DNA of 64,000 nucleotides from Syngnathus acus (lineage: Eukaryota; Chordata; Actinopteri; Syngnathiformes; Syngnathidae): assembly GCF_901709675.1 (NCBI RefSeq), contig NC_051106.1, positions 6,396,001 through 6,460,000 on the forward strand. The letters run 5' to 3'. A program made the position numbers and the translations under genes. Position 1 is the first letter of the stretch. The number at the start of each line of letters is the position of its first letter. Of this stretch, positions 37,557 through 51,209 are shown one piece after another. A model generated the notes under the pieces. It was not told the origin of the DNA. It saw only the letters and a list, made by a program, of their open reading frames with translations, and ran no database searches.

Positions 37557-37690
37557 TATTTCTGGCCTGTCATTGGCAGGCAGTTCAGCTACTGCCCGCA
37601 GACTCCTGGGATAGGCTCCAGCACACCCGCGACCCTCGTGAGGATAAAGCGGTTCAGAGAAAATGGATCGATGTACTCTGCCAACTATAC
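37557..37690 (+). mobile_element. L2-like LINE 3' tail fragment
   Basis: The order GCAGACTCCTGGGATAGGCT, CCAGCACACCCGCGACCCTC, GTGAGGATAAAGCGGTTCAG and AGAAAATGGATCGATG is the standard 3' tail of fish L2-clade elements and of SINEs that share it. It is truncated at its 5' end and in plus orientation. Confidence 0.85.
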
Positions 37691-37699
37691 GTTCAGGAT

Positions 37700-40600
37700 G
37701 TGTTCAAAGCCGCTTCTGTTACGATCCAATTCATTGCAGGGAGACGGACCACACGGCGAGTGCTTAAGTAGCTGCTTGTGCTCGCTGCCGGTGTACTTTC
37801 CACACACAGTCTTGTCAACATTGGCTTTCGTGATAAATCCAAAATGGCTTTGAGGTGGGGAGGTCCACGTCGAAAATAGTGAGTGATTTGGCCGAGACTT
37901 GCGATTTGACGAGTCAGCAGAATATAAAACAATAGCAAAAAAAAAAAAAAACGTTTTAGCCACAGATGATATTCAACAAGATGGTCTCATACCATTACAA
38001 AATGTGACCTACATGCTCAAGAAAATCTTACTTTTCTTCTTATATGACACAACTAATATACCTTGATAATCTGGAAGGGTTCAGAGCAGACATTTGCGCC
38101 TTACACAAGTCAGTTTGTAGACCCTGGGACCTCCGACCTTCTATTCTTCTGCCGCCTGTCTGTCTAGGGATCTAATCAGGGGTGCCTATATGTATTTACA
38201 TCTGGAGCTTTACCATTGATTAATCGCGGTGGTATTAACGGGGCCCCTACGTCATGTTCTTAACTGATCCACCAGGATGCATTGACCTTTGAGGGTACTG
38301 AAAGCAGGTCATAATACCTCAGCAATGTCATGATGGATACCAATTGTCTGACTTAGAAGTGTTCAAATTTGTGGATTAATCGGCAACTCATTGATTCTCA
38401 AATGAATCGACTATTTAAAAATGTTGGTAAGAATATCAAAACTTGCCATGTGATCATGCTTAATTGGTTTTTAGTTGTCACACTAATCGGTAGACAGTGC
38501 TGAGGGATTGTAATACACTTTATTGCAAAATAGAATTGGTTCTGATTAATCGATGGAACCCAAAGAGCCGATCCTTTTAAAATTTTCATCAATTTTTCCA
38601 GTCGGCGTTATTTTACCTTCGCTCATCAACTGAACCTGTCTAAGGTATAATTTAACAGCAAAAATTGAGTTTGGGTCAAATCCTCCTTCCGGGTTATCCA
38701 CGCCACACCCTGAGGTGAAATGAGTCCAGAGGAGTGTGGGTGCCCGCCATTGTGGTGGTTAGGCTTAGGAAGGATTTAAACACTACTACTTAACAGCTCT
38801 TAACCCCCATGACCCCCTCTGGAACTAACACAAATCCTGTTGGGCTAGAGAATTACATTAAGCTCTTGATTTGAAACCCAGTCTCACATGGACTGCAGTG
38901 GTTTTGATCATTTTTATTCAATTTTTTTTATTCTTGCCAAATATTTTAACACCATTCTTAGAATAGGACAGGGACGGACGGCAACATCTGGACTGGAGAA
39001 ACTATCGGAATATTTGACGAACTTCCGAGAGTGACAATTTTGAATTTCAAAGCAAGAAACAAATAAAATGTATCTAATCACCATGTGAAAATCCTCCATG
39101 AATGTCTTGTTGATTTTGTTTGGTCTGGAGAAGAAGAAGGCCATCATTCTTAATGCCAATCAGATTTCAAGGGTGTACGCTAAATCAGCTCCCATTTGTT
39201 GGCACAGCAGGAGACGACAGGAGAAGGCATGTAATTGCGAGAGAAAATAAATAGATAACTCGGAGCACACTGAACAAATCAGCCAGTGAGCAGCCTCGTG
39301 CATACAAAAGAAAAAAAAATACAAATCAGAGCCACTTCAACCCAACTCAAGTGAGTCATCATGCTGTCTAGCGTTCTTCCCGTAAAAGTTCCAAGTGTCT
39401 AGGAAATTCTTCCTTTCATATAGTTGACAGCTGCTGCAAATCACAAAAACGTGCCCCCCTATCCCTTTTGTTCCAGCAAAACCACTCTGTTGCCGGGCAG
39501 TTTTCACCTCACAGTAAAAGCTTTTAGTCATCAATTATTCTTTCCGCTTTAATCAACCCCCCCTCCCCCCCTACATACGTCCTGCTTCTCTTTACATGCC
39601 TCCCATTATATTCGGGGCCACCTCTCCCCCTGGCACGTAGCCTTTTCCCTATTTAAGTGTCAAGGCAATTACCACTGCCCTGTCTCTGATGAACGCTTTC
39701 TCTTAGCGATTTTCCCCGCCTCGGATGTGTTACTCCATATGGGAGCTCGGAAATCTTTCCCTCATGGTTCCTACATGACCATGGCAAACTGTGAGAACAT
39801 CCCAACCACGATGTGGCATTCAAGAGTTCCTCCTTGTCTCAATATCCGTCTCGGACCACTTTTGGCCCGGGGTCTTAATGTTGGAATAGTTTGCATTTTA
39901 ATTAAAATATAATAGGACTTTAATTAAATAAATAAAATAAAATTACAAAATACAGCTACCAAATCAATAAATAAATACAAATTAGATTTTTAATTTAAAT
40001 AATTTTATGACGCAATTAAGAAAAATGCAAGCGCCTTAAGAAAAGAAAAACGTAGCTATGACCATCACAAAATCGTCTTGTCTGAGATTTCAATCCCAAA
40101 ATGATAAATCGTTCAGCCTCATGTCCGGACTCAGAGTACGCCTCGGAATCTGGAAGAATTGGTGGCTGGGGGGGGGGAGAGAAGTCTAGGGTTTCTTCTA
40201 TAAGCTGCTGTTCCCATCTCTTAGCCAAAGTATGTCCTGATCCAAGCCCATTGTGATTGTCTAGGTCAACAAGTGCTGCAGTCTTGTGAATTGCTCCCAC
40301 TAGTAAATATTCCACACTGAATAATTCCAATGCACTTCAGCACTAACACTGTCTGGATCAAATAAGTGAAAATAAAAAGCATTTCAAAATAATAAACAAT
40401 CCAAAGCATGTGCGCAATGTCATCAGGTCATGACTTCAGTCATTTTGCTGCAATTGCGGTGAGATCTCGCTCCACATAGACGAAAGATTCTGACGACAGG
40501 TAGGAAGTGTCAGGAAATCCATTGTCGATAAATGAGTCAAGTCAGCGTGTGACTAAATTCACACTTGTCAGGTTTGCTTAAAACCAACTTTGGTGTGATT

Positions 40601-43600
40601 GCTCTTTTAAGGGTTGTTCATTTGGTCAAGCGAGAGCTCCTGGTGTGCACCGTACAAACAGAGCGAGACGGTTGGATGAGATGCTCCCTGTGAACTCTGG
40701 TGCAGTGCGGTTCGTCTCGCTTAAATGGACAGAACCAACTTATGTAGTCAACCCAATTCATGCATATGCGTAAATGGACTGTACTTATTGCTTCTTAACT
40801 ACTGCAGCTCAGCTTGATGGTTCAGCCTCACTGAGACATTGCAGAACTTCTTTCTGATGTCGTTGCGTTTTTTTTTTTATGACTGAAATGCACCCTTCTT
40901 TTTTTTTTCCTGTCTGCTGCCTTCCAAAATAAGTGTGGCTCATCCCGAGGCAGTGAGTGTGAGCGCGTGTCCTCATCTGAACTTCGGCTTGAGATGAAAC
41001 GGCGAATACGCAGCTGCCTCCCCTCTGTATCGTTCTGCTCAGCATTAGACCCCCCGCCCCCCTCCTCCTTCCTCTCCCCTTGCTTGCTCACAGAATGTCA
41101 ACAAGTTAGGACTGGTGACATCGATAAGTTGGACTCAAAAGGTGTGAGCGGAATTCCATTTGGAATCCACAGCAGAGACACACAAATATACCAATTCAGA
41201 TTTGCACACCCCCAAAAAGAGTCATTTACTCTCTAATGAAAGCCACCCTGATGCAATGTTTAATAAAAAATAAAAAAAAAGCAGGCTTTAGCTCGGAGAG
41301 CATAAGGAGCAGGGAACCCAAAATACTGCATTGCGTCACAGCGATAAATCCCAACGATGCTGCAAGGACGTGGCTACATCACATCTTAACGCCACTGAAT
41401 TCAATCCAAAACAAGGATGCAGGTGATAATCGGTTACTTTAAGCCACAAGCAAATCCAAAAGAATCGCTTTATCGCATCACGTTGACGCAGTACCGTCAT
41501 TTGCTTATTTTTGTCTCATATTCTCAAAAAAAATGGACTCTGGAGCCAATTTTTCAGGAAGCAGCTCAAACATATATATCTTTATCCATATATCCTAACA
41601 CAGCTGGAACAGTTTACGCTCAAAGAATGGGCCAAAATATATTTGCACTGGTGCACTTTCATTCAGGGTTACAAAAATCATTTGTAGTGTTTGCCTCGCA
41701 AAAATTCACTTTCGACCACAAAAATAAACCGCTGCCCGATTTGCATTGGTGAATTTGCAATGTTTCCATCACTTTATTTTATGACTCTTGCCAACATTTG
41801 TGCGTACGATCGCCGTGCGAGGTTACAATGTTCCGTCAGTACTGAGAAAAGTATGACTGAAAACCAAAGTTAGCACTTCCTGTATAATTTAACTTTCATT
41901 TTAGGCATAGGCCAGATTGACTTACAGCTCCTCGTTCACCCTTAACACATAAAACCTAAAATATTTGATAGTTTGCCATTTAGAACTTCTACTCCTCACG
42001 GTTCCTTGGAGCTTTCTTTTATGCAAAAACCACACGAGACAGTTTTCCCATTTTACTCTCGCGAAATAATCATAAAATCAAAATAAGTTGTCAACCCGAT
42101 CACTTTCCCTTTAAATTTTCCTCGCTCCAACACATGGGCTGCTATGTAGGTAGGCGTTAACTCCATTAAAAAAACAACAAAAAAACCTCTCACCTCCTCC
42201 ACAATCACGGAAATAAAGACAAGCAAATTGAAAGTAGACATGTGAGTAGACATAACCCTCGTTATGTAACCAGACCATCAGGATGATGTGAAAGTTTCTG
42301 GGTGCTGTGTAGGAGGCTGAGGAGGTCGACGCCACCTTTTAGCAGACTGAAATTCAAACTTGGAAGCATTATCTTAAAATTATTTGTCCATAGCTCATTG
42401 TTGGGCTCTTTGCTTCCTCTCCCAAGGGAGTTCACTATATTTGATTGCCAAAACTTTTCATCTTGGCCTAAATGTAAGTTTTTTTCCCCCCCCATCCACG
42501 CTAGGGACTTTGGCTAAATTCTTTTTTTTTTTTTCCCCTAGGGTTGCTATACATGGTCTGGTGTTTGTGGAAAATCTATACTATCCTAAAATATTTTTCT
42601 TCAAGACACCTGGCTGCAAAGACACAATGGTTGTTTTTGTATTATATTATTATATATATATATATATGACTTTGAAGGAAACAGTAAATCACTGTGTAGT
42701 ATATGTTGATATAGTATGCTGTTTTTGGCTTTTAAAGGCCTGGATATAAACCATATCATGTCCGATGATTGATGCCGCCCAGTAGACGCAGCATGAAAGT
42801 AATTTATCATGTGGATAATTAACCGAGTCAGGAATGCAGGAGATGAACTTCACCAGCTGCCAAAACTATTCCCATGCTAACACAGAACAATGCTGTCCCA
42901 AAATCTGCAAAACATCAAGCCTAGCAGAGTGATGAAAAGGTGTGTTGACATGGAATGTACCCATCCTTCCGACATCAAATACAGTACTTTGTTTTATGGC
43001 CAAATGATATTTAAAAACAAAAAAAAGTGTAGTAGTTTATAGTGGTTCAACTGTCAACCAAGATAGCATTTAGCAGCTAACATAACACGGTAGCTTCCCG
43101 CTAACAAAGCGCAAGAAGCAACTCGCATCTGGCCTTTCACACTTGCTATTAAACAAATTTTTAATCAGCCAACGCACGTTGCTCGGATTTGATAAATAAC
43201 ATTGCACGTGCTGGAAAAAAAAATGGTTGGAAATTCTAGAAGCACCAAATCAATAGAGCATTGAAAATTGTCCCTAAATGTGTGAAGAGGATCTTTTCTA
43301 AGAACAAGATCCCATTGATAAAATAACCGCATGTTTTCAGCGGTATCTGCACGAACTTTCTCGGCCTTTCTCTTCGCTTGACTGAGTCAGACGTTTTAGG
43401 TTTCACCTCACCCTCCCGCCCCGTCTCGCTTCCCAAACGCTGCCAGTTGACGTTTGGAGCGGTACTTCAGCAAGTATCCCGCAGAGACAACTCAAGGCAG
43501 TAAAACACATCCTATTAAACACCGTTGAGTGCACAATGACCTCATGAGGACAGCGGAGCTTTGAGTCCCTCTCTTGGGGATTCAGGTTTTGGTAAACCTC

Positions 43601-46600
43601 GCATTTACGTTTTTAGAGAGACAACACTTCCCAACAATGCTCACATTGATTCTTTACCTGAAGAAGTAAATTACTATTGTGTTTTTGAAACAAAAAGTAT
43701 TGTTTATTTGAACAAAATAACAAGAAAACATGGCTATAGTTAAAACGTTCATGCGAAAAACAAAACAAAGTTTTTCATTTTTGTCAGCAAGCAAAATTAA
43801 AAAGCAGTTTAAAGTCATGCTAGAAAGACTATGACAATAGCTTGCGTAGAATGACGAATAATGCAAAACTTTGAAATTACTCATACAGATAAATGTATTA
43901 TTTTCGGTTATCATCAGCCTTCACGTGTTCCATTCTTTGATTCTAAAATAAATCATTTCGCTATGTGGTTGAAATAACTGAAAGCTAATCAAATCAACCC
44001 ACTATGACGACTACTACAATTGATCGTTTGTATTTTATACGTCATAGATTAATTTTTCTAATTAGAAGAATGTTTATTCATAGCATTTGGGTGACCAAAT
44101 ATGTTTTTTCCAAATGAGCCGGAAGACTCATGACCTGATGCAAATAAAGAAAGGATAGTTTTGTCAATTGATAATCACACAGTCGACCAAAAAAACTATA
44201 GCATCACTCGATAGATCAACGGCAAACCGTTTTTTGGCAGAAGTACAACAGAGTGTGTGCATGTGTGTGTGCACTCGCACTCACTCACCCTATCTTGCCA
44301 CCATCTGTCCCGAGGACTGGCATCAATGAGCGTCCAGACGGGCACACACTAATAAGCTCAAACAGACCTCAGTGGGAGAAGCCACATGAGGACAGCCTCC
44401 GACAGGCGCGTCATCGCCACCACTTGAGGAGTTCAAATAAGGCCAAAGACTTCTTCTGTAGACTTGTGCGAGCACTCGCCATTAACCCTTAGAGACCAGA
44501 CAAAAGAAAAATTAGCCAAAGGTGAGGTGTTACGGCAATAAAACAAGATTATCACGCTACTGCTGTATCGTTATACGAATGATATCATTGGCAAAATGGT
44601 GGGATGGAATGTTAAATACTCTTAAGCACGTGTTGCTGTCGAAGGAATGAATGCATTTTAATGGCGACACAAATTGTTGGTATTTTCTCAGGGTGCACGT
44701 AGGGTGGCGCCGTTGTGGGTGTGAGCGCAGCCGACTTATTTTCATTGCTACTCCATATGATATTTTTGTTTGTTCATATTATTATGCAGTTCTCTGGCAA
44801 ATGTTTGGACAACATTGCTGTACTTCAATCAGATATTCAGTATTTTGGAGGAACACTATCGCTAGTGCAACTATCAGCTGAGTGTTTGTTTGTTTTTACA
44901 TTAGCGAAAGAAACTCTAGTTTGAGCGTGGTGTGACTAGCAAGATGAAACAGATTATTATAACGTGCTAGTCCAGCCCTCTTTGGCAGACGAGTTGCGGC
45001 GATACAAACAACCCGCAGGCAAATAACAGCAGTTCATACAAGTTGAGCAAAAACCTCTAGCGCTCTTTGATTAAGACAAAGTCGTGGAAGGTGAACGCCA
45101 GGATTCTTATTTGCTATTCTTTTTTGTTCAAGGTGTGAAACTTGAAAGGGACGGGGTGGCAGAATTGAAGCTAGTTAAAAATCTGTTTTGCTGGCTAGTC
45201 GTTAAGATATTTCATCAGTTGTGGTTTCTGGAACCCTGCCACTTCAATAAGTAAGCAGCCAGGGGGAAAAAAAAAAAGCTCTTTTCCCAGATCTGCATTG
45301 TCCTCACATGAACCCACAAGCCGCTGCTGCCAAGAACTCCAGCAAGGTTTACAGGAGGCAAAAGTAAGAAGGTTAGAGAGTACGCCTCTCGGGTTCACAG
45401 CGGCGACAACAAAAGAGTAATTCCTCAAAGCAAATTTGGTCACAGCATGTGGGAAACCTTTTTTCTTTTATTTTTTTTTGCAAAAAACGGTATAGATGAT
45501 ACAGAAAGGAGATGTTGAAGAGGAAGTGAAAGTAGACTCAAAGGGATAAACCAATTACCGTATTTTGAAATGTGCATCAAAAAAAAAAAAAGTCTGAAGT
45601 GTTCCGGTCAGCTGCTGGAGTCATTACAGTTGTCTTTCCCAGTCTCAAGGACCTTTCTTCCTTCTGCCATCTTTTCCTTCTTCATGTCTCCTTTTTTTTT
45701 TTTTTTTTTTTTACATGAACAGATTAATATTCCTTTTAGGAGTGTTGTGTCCAACCTAAGAGAAGTAACAAAGCTTTCTATTCATTTATCCCAGTTCGGC
45801 ACCTTCAAGGCGTTGGTTGTCGAGCAATTACAAGATTCATGAGCTGGACATATTTTTAACAACTGAATCTTAATCGGCTACTAAATGAGGGGAAATGCTG
45901 CAACAGCGATACTTGGATTCCCGCCGTCCACTGTCTGAGTCACGGCGTGGACAATTCACTTCTTTCCCGCATGTCTGCTTTCCAACCGGCAGTCAGATCT
46001 GACATAAATTTACCGTAACTAAAGATTAGCCAATCTACCATGAGCCGGCTCGACCCGGAATGCTTTTTTGTTAAATAAGCAGTGATTGGCCTTGAGCCAG
46101 TAATGACTAATGTGTGTGTCCAGATGTGAAGACGCAGACGCTGAACAGACGTTTCCTGCGTGACCCGAACGCATGAGGTCAGTGTAAAGTATGTTCCCAG
46201 CTTGTTTTTTTGTTTGGTTTTATTCAGGAACCCAGACATCTTAGACATGGCTAAATTAAATACGACATTAGCTTCAGGCAGAAAGAAACAAAGACTGGGT
46301 TGCATTTTAGGTTGTAGGAGAAAGTCAGGTGGCATGGTTAAGGATTTTTTTATCATTCATTTTAGTTTGTTCTACATTGTGTAATCGGTTTTAGTCCAAA
46401 TCGTTGAAGCTCATGATCACTGGCGCATCCAGTTATATCTTTAAATTGCACAATTTGTACATTTTTCCTGGAAAAAAAAAATTCCCAAGACCTTTTGGCT
46501 CCGGAATCATCATTATCATTATGCATGATGTCATCACATCACGTCAGGCGCCTCAGTAGACCTCATTTCAGCCAGAATTTAAAGATTAATTCTGCATGCG

Positions 46601-49600
46601 TGCTTTAGGGAGATTTTATTTTGTTTCTACACTTTCTGTCAGGTCAAAGATGTTAAGAGGACTGCTTCTTGTTTTATTTTTTTTACTCTTCAAACTGCCT
46701 TGATAGTTCAAACCTGTAGCTGCAAATTCTAGCACGCAAAATCGTTATCGTGTTTGTAGGAATATTTGCCAGGCAGGATGCTATCAGCCCACCTCAACTA
46801 CCAAAAGTCGTTGGAGTCCCGAGGGCTCTGATGGCAGATTGCAGCCAATCACTGCCGCTTGTCTTTGGCAATGAGCACCCCGTACCAGATGGTGAGAGGT
46901 GACGATGGACTCATGTACCCTCATTGTTACAGGATGATGCCCCAGGATGCATGTTGTGACTGGAACATGTCCATGATCCAAATTGTAGGCATTAGAGATT
47001 AAAAAAAAAAAAAAAAACAGGCGAGATGACAGATAAGGATTTTCACCAAGTCATTCATTCACCATCATGAATCAGACTTTGACAGCGCAACCCTTAATCT
47101 TCTATCTCAACAATTTTATTTGTGTTTAGTGAATCATCAGACAATTCTTCGTGTTGTAAAAATCCGTTGCATGCTACCGTCATTTGTTGACACTTCCCTG
47201 AGGCATAGCCAGTGTCAACCTCTGCCGTGTGTGTGTGTGTGTGTGTGTGTGGGGTAAGTGGGTGTGTGTGGGTGTGTGCAAAAACACTCTGGAGCTGCAT
47301 TTGTTGACAGAGGAAAAGCAAACAAACATGAGTAATGGAACATTCATTTTCTTGTAGCTCGTCTGATCTTTTTCCATGTAGTGGTTATTTGTTAATGACA
47401 TACAATATTACCCATCTGGATGTGATGAGCGTTCAGTCACCTGTTGTTAAAATTCAAGTACGCTCTCCTACTCACTGGGATACTCCCCTCTGTTTTGCAC
47501 GTCAAGATGGTTTTATAATCATGTATCCTCGCTTTGTTCCACCGCAATGGTGTTAAAACTTTGCCAAACAAATCTTGCGAGTGAGATTCATTACAGTGTT
47601 AACTCCAAGATTGATCAAATCCAATTTTCCTTATAGCGGGAATATACTAAGTGATCCGTTCCAGGATCTAACTTCTCATTATAAAACTTCATCAGCGAAG
47701 GGGCATTTTTTATGTCAATATTTTAGAAAAACATTCTTAACTGTCATGCAAGTATAAAAACACGTGCTCATGTTTCTCGCCCTTTCCATGTTCTAGCCAG
47801 CGCAGCGTGAAAATTTATATACTATATGTGGAGCCTCTAAAGCTGATATGGGGTCGGAGTTTCCACAGCATGTCGCTCGCTCGCTCAATGTGTGGGTTTG
47901 ACTCACTAACTGTCATCTTTTATTATTGTTTTTTTTTCCAATTTCAGGCGGGGTGGGCCTTGGACAGATGTTGGCTAGCTATGACTAAAGTTCACATAGC
48001 AAAGTATGACAAGAATGGGTTGCGAATTGTACGTTGGCGAAAATACGTCATCCTGCAATTAAAAAAAACAAATCCAATTTGATGATCACGGTAAGAGTAT
48101 AACACGTTATAATTTTGAAAGCGGCACAAACGGCCCTTGATCCGCGTTCTTGCGTGTGCAAGATAGTTCAAATTTTATTTCAGTTGTAAAGTTTTATAGA
48201 ATTTGTGAATTATTTTGATGGTTCCATTGGTTTACGACAAGTCCTGTTGTGTTTAGGTCTAATTATTAGTTTCATCTGGCCTCTTAGACCACACCAGCCA
48301 ATCAGTGTCTCCTCCAGATGATTAATTCAGTATATTAAATTCTCCACAGCGTAATTGAATTAAAAAAAAAATAAAAAATTTAAATAAGTGTGTTCCGTTT
48401 TTGTGCCTTTATATGGCACCAAAAATATTTATAATAAGCACAGTACTGTTGTTAACTATGACATGTTTTCTTTTTTACTGTTTCTTTTGGTCATAGAAAT
48501 ATAAAATAACTCCTGATGCTGGCTTTAAGCTCTTAAAACATGCATAACACCATCAGACTTTTCGGGAGGAAATGTTTGTGCCTTTCGTGTGTGGGTGTGT
48601 GTCTGTGTGTGTGTCTCTGTACTATCGCTTTGAAATGCTAATGTTCCTTTAGTTGACATTCACAAGAAACACACACGCTGAGGATATGAAAGAATTCGGA
48701 GTCCAAAATCGTGGGGTAGATGTGACGGGGGTAAGCCAAAAAAAAAAAGATGATCAATAATCAATTGACAGGAGACCTGAGCAGCGGAAAGTTGAACTCT
48801 TCTGAAGTTGCACGATCCATAAACTAGTTGAAAGTCTGCGCGTGACGTTACAAGTTTTGATTTTTCTTTGGCTTTTTTTGCGACACATATTTAAAAAAAA
48901 AAAAAAAAAAAGCAAGTGCGACCTCAATAAGGACTGTTAAGAGAAGTCGGACGTGAGATGAATATAAACAGGAGGTTATGTGAAGTCAGAAGACATTCAA
49001 AGAAACAAAACTCAAGCGCCTCCAAAGTTCTGTCGACTGCTTTTATTGCTTTTGTGGCTTGCAGTGGTTCCTCGGTCTAGGACTGTCCTGACCTATCAGG
49101 TTTTTGAGGGCACAGATGTGACCCAACTCGTCATCACACTGTTCTATACGTGAAAACTCTAACACTGCTGTAGTTGAGGTTTTTCATTTGACGCTTTTAT
49201 ATTCTTTTTTTATACGCTTTTTTTTTTTATATATATAGTAAATATTTACCATTTTTATCACTGCAAAATACTTTTGGTGCTCTCATCCGACTCATCAAAC
49301 GTAAATGTCAAATAGTGACAGTGACTTTGAAGTTAGACTTTGGCATATTTTATACTTAAACTGAAGAGCCCTTAAAGCATTCACAGTTGCTAACTTATTT
49401 TAACATTTTTATGACAATTGGGATTTATAAACTTGAGTGTGAAGCGTGTTTGGCATTTCACATTCCCTATTCCCTCAGTCAAGACCAATTATATATCAAG
49501 AGTGCTTTACTTATTCTTACACTTATGTGATCATCCAGCAAATAATTTTTGTAATATATTATTCTGTCCACTGAATTGGCCCCCCTCCCTCAATGATTTG

Positions 49601-49930
49601 AGTTGCTGTGTTTGTTCAATTATCCTTTGATAAAGAGCCAAAGGCAGGCTCACTTTTCTCTAAACGAGGCAAATGATAGCTTGTTTCATTGCACGTATCG
49701 TTGCAACCGACTTGATCCAACTTCACCCGTCGCGTTGATTGCTGCACTCTGCAAGTAAGGCGCTGTCGCAACAGATGAAATGTGGCCTTTGAGGTTGATG
49801 TCACACATGATGCATTTCATCCACTTTCACTTTGATGGCTTCTCATCATTTGCCTGTTGTCTGGCAGCAGCTCAAAGCAGCGGAGTTGACAGAAGGTAAT
49901 CCCCGCCATGTGAGGCCTCGGCCCCGCTGT
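37700..49930. other. Gene desert between ppp2r5c and dio3
   Basis: No protein-coding exon is recognised in 12 kb. There are TTAATCG-type element remnants near 38370-38560, AT dinucleotides (42651-42667), a TG microsatellite (about 47226-47252), and several homopolymer runs (45690-45712 T, 47000-47017 A, 48892-48911 A). In mammals the corresponding interval can hold long-range enhancers and non-coding RNAs; I see no direct evidence for either here. Confidence 0.5.
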
Positions 49931-49973
49931 GCGTGCAGGAGGCGGGGTGTGCGTCATTGAGACCTGTGGCTGC

Positions 49974-49980
49974 TATAAAA
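49974..49980 (+). promoter_or_regulatory. dio3 TATA box
   Basis: TATAAAA sits 105 bp upstream of the chosen dio3 start codon, with a GC box (GGAGGCGGGG) some 35 bp further upstream. Initiation about 25-30 bp downstream would give a 5' UTR of roughly 75 bp that includes a CACG tetranucleotide run at 50053-50078. Confidence 0.8.
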
Positions 49981-50078
49981 AGAGGGGAAGTTGCAAGTCA
50001 CCCAACTTGAAGCAGCGCACAATATTAGGGGGGTTGGCGGGAGGGGGGTGGGCGCACGCACGCACGCACGCACGCACG

Positions 50079-50867
50079 ATGCACACCATGAAGGCCATCA
50101 AGAACGTGCTGGTGTGCCTGGTGCTTCTGCCTCGCTTCCTGATGACCGCGCTCATGTTCTGGCTCCTCGACTTTCTTTGCATCCGGAGGAGGTTTTTCCT
50201 CCGGATGAAGGAGCGGGAGGAGAGCGACGCGATGGACCCTCCTCTGTGCATCGCTGACTCCAACCGCTTCTTCACGCTGGACTCCCTCAAGGCGGTGTGG
50301 CACGGACACAAACTGGACCTCCTCAAGGCGGCGCACCTCGGGCGCGGCGCGCCCAACACGGAGGTGGTGCGGCTGGAGGACGAGCAGTGCGGGCGCATCC
50401 TGGACTTCGCCCGCGAAAGGAGACCGCTTATCCTCAACTTCGGGAGCTGCACTTGACCCCCCTTCATGGCGCGTCTCAAGGCGTTCCAGGGACTGGTGCT
50501 GGACCACGCCGACATCGCCGACTCGGTGCTGGTGTACATTGAGGAGGCGCACCCCTCGGACGGCTGGGTGAGCACCGACGCGCCCTATCAGATCCCCAAG
50601 CACCGCTGCCTGGAGGACCGGCTTCGCGCGGCGCAACTCATGCGCTCCGAGGCGCCCGGCTGCCCGGTGGTGGTCGACGGCATGGAGAACCCCTGCAACA
50701 CCGCCTACGGCGCCTACTTCGATAGACTTTACATCCTGCAGGAGGGCAAGATCGTTTACCAGGGGGGCAGGGGACCCGAGGGCTACCGGATTTCGGAGCT
50801 CAGAGACTGGCTGCAGCGATACCGGGAGAGGTTGGTGCGCGGCAGCAGTCTGGTCATTCATGTGTAG
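50079..50867 (+). CDS. dio3: Type 3 iodothyronine deiodinase (selenoprotein), UGA at 50454-50456 read as selenocysteine
   Basis: DIO3 removes the inner-ring iodine of T4 and T3 and so inactivates thyroid hormone. It is a single-pass membrane protein with a thioredoxin-like catalytic fold. The gene has no intron, as in other vertebrates. An N-terminal membrane segment spans about residues 9-34 ([15 protein letters not shown]). The active site is NFGSCT-Sec-PPFMARL, with Sec126 encoded by TGA; the frame is open on both sides up to TAG at 50865. The [10 protein letters not shown] motif contains the conserved His158. The C-terminal half holds [15 protein letters not shown] and YQGGRGP. The total is 262 residues, against 304 in human, which has a longer N terminus. 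ATG at 50088 (ACCATGA, better Kozak) is an alternative start three residues later. Gene finders will truncate it at the UGA. Confidence 0.98.
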
Positions 50868-51012
50868 GAGCATGTAGAGCTGCTAGCAAAACGCTGCACA
50901 TTTTGGGTAATACAACTCCTCTTCAATCCTACTATAGTATTTTGTTTGTGTCTGGTAAGGTTGGTCTGCGTTCAACTTGCGACATGGACAAGTGCGCGTC
51001 GCTGCATGCGCT

Positions 51013-51083
51013 CCTCAGTATTTTTTGTGAAGTTCGGTTCTGAAACGGCGTCCGTCCGGAGAACCGGTACTGATGTATGAGAT
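51013..51083 (+). promoter_or_regulatory. SECIS element in dio3 3' UTR
   Basis: The stem-loop has the required parts in order: the quartet strand GTGA at 51027-51030, a 12-base 5' arm (AGTTCGGTTCTG), unpaired AA at 51043-51044, an apical mini-stem ACGG/CCGT (form 2), the 3' arm AGAACCGGTAC, and the quartet partner TGAT at 51071-51074. GGTTCT pairs with AGAACC. The flanks CTCA and TGAG can form the lower helix. It lies about 150 bp after the dio3 stop, within the usual distance, and is what would recode the UGA. Confidence 0.9.
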
Positions 51084-51191
51084 CCCGAGGGGCTTCGATT
51101 GCTGCACTCTTGTCCATCTCGCCCCCCCGTACGTAAAGACTGTGTGTACGTGCGTGTGTGTACGTGCTTTTATGCGTATACTTTTTCATAC

Positions 51192-51197
51192 AATAAA
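51192..51197 (+). terminator. dio3 poly(A) signal
   Basis: AATAAA lies 325 bp after the dio3 stop and about 110 bp after the SECIS element, so the mature message would keep the SECIS. Confidence 0.75.
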
Positions 51198-51209
51198 ATG
51201 TCCTCATCT

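Noticed and set aside
47797-47947. Possible splice acceptors (TTCTAG, TTTCAG) near 47.8-47.95 kb
   Set aside because: No matching donors or open frame follow, so no exon can be supported.
49929-50078. N-terminal extension of dio3 from the ATG at 49929
   Set aside because: That ATG is upstream of the TATA box, and the extension encodes low-complexity His-Ala-Arg-Thr from a CACG repeat.
50025-50873. Antisense open frames of 282 and 200 codons across dio3
   Set aside because: They are complementary to the GC-rich dio3 coding sequence, have no family resemblance, and arise from codon bias on the other strand. An antisense RNA is possible but not shown by the sequence.
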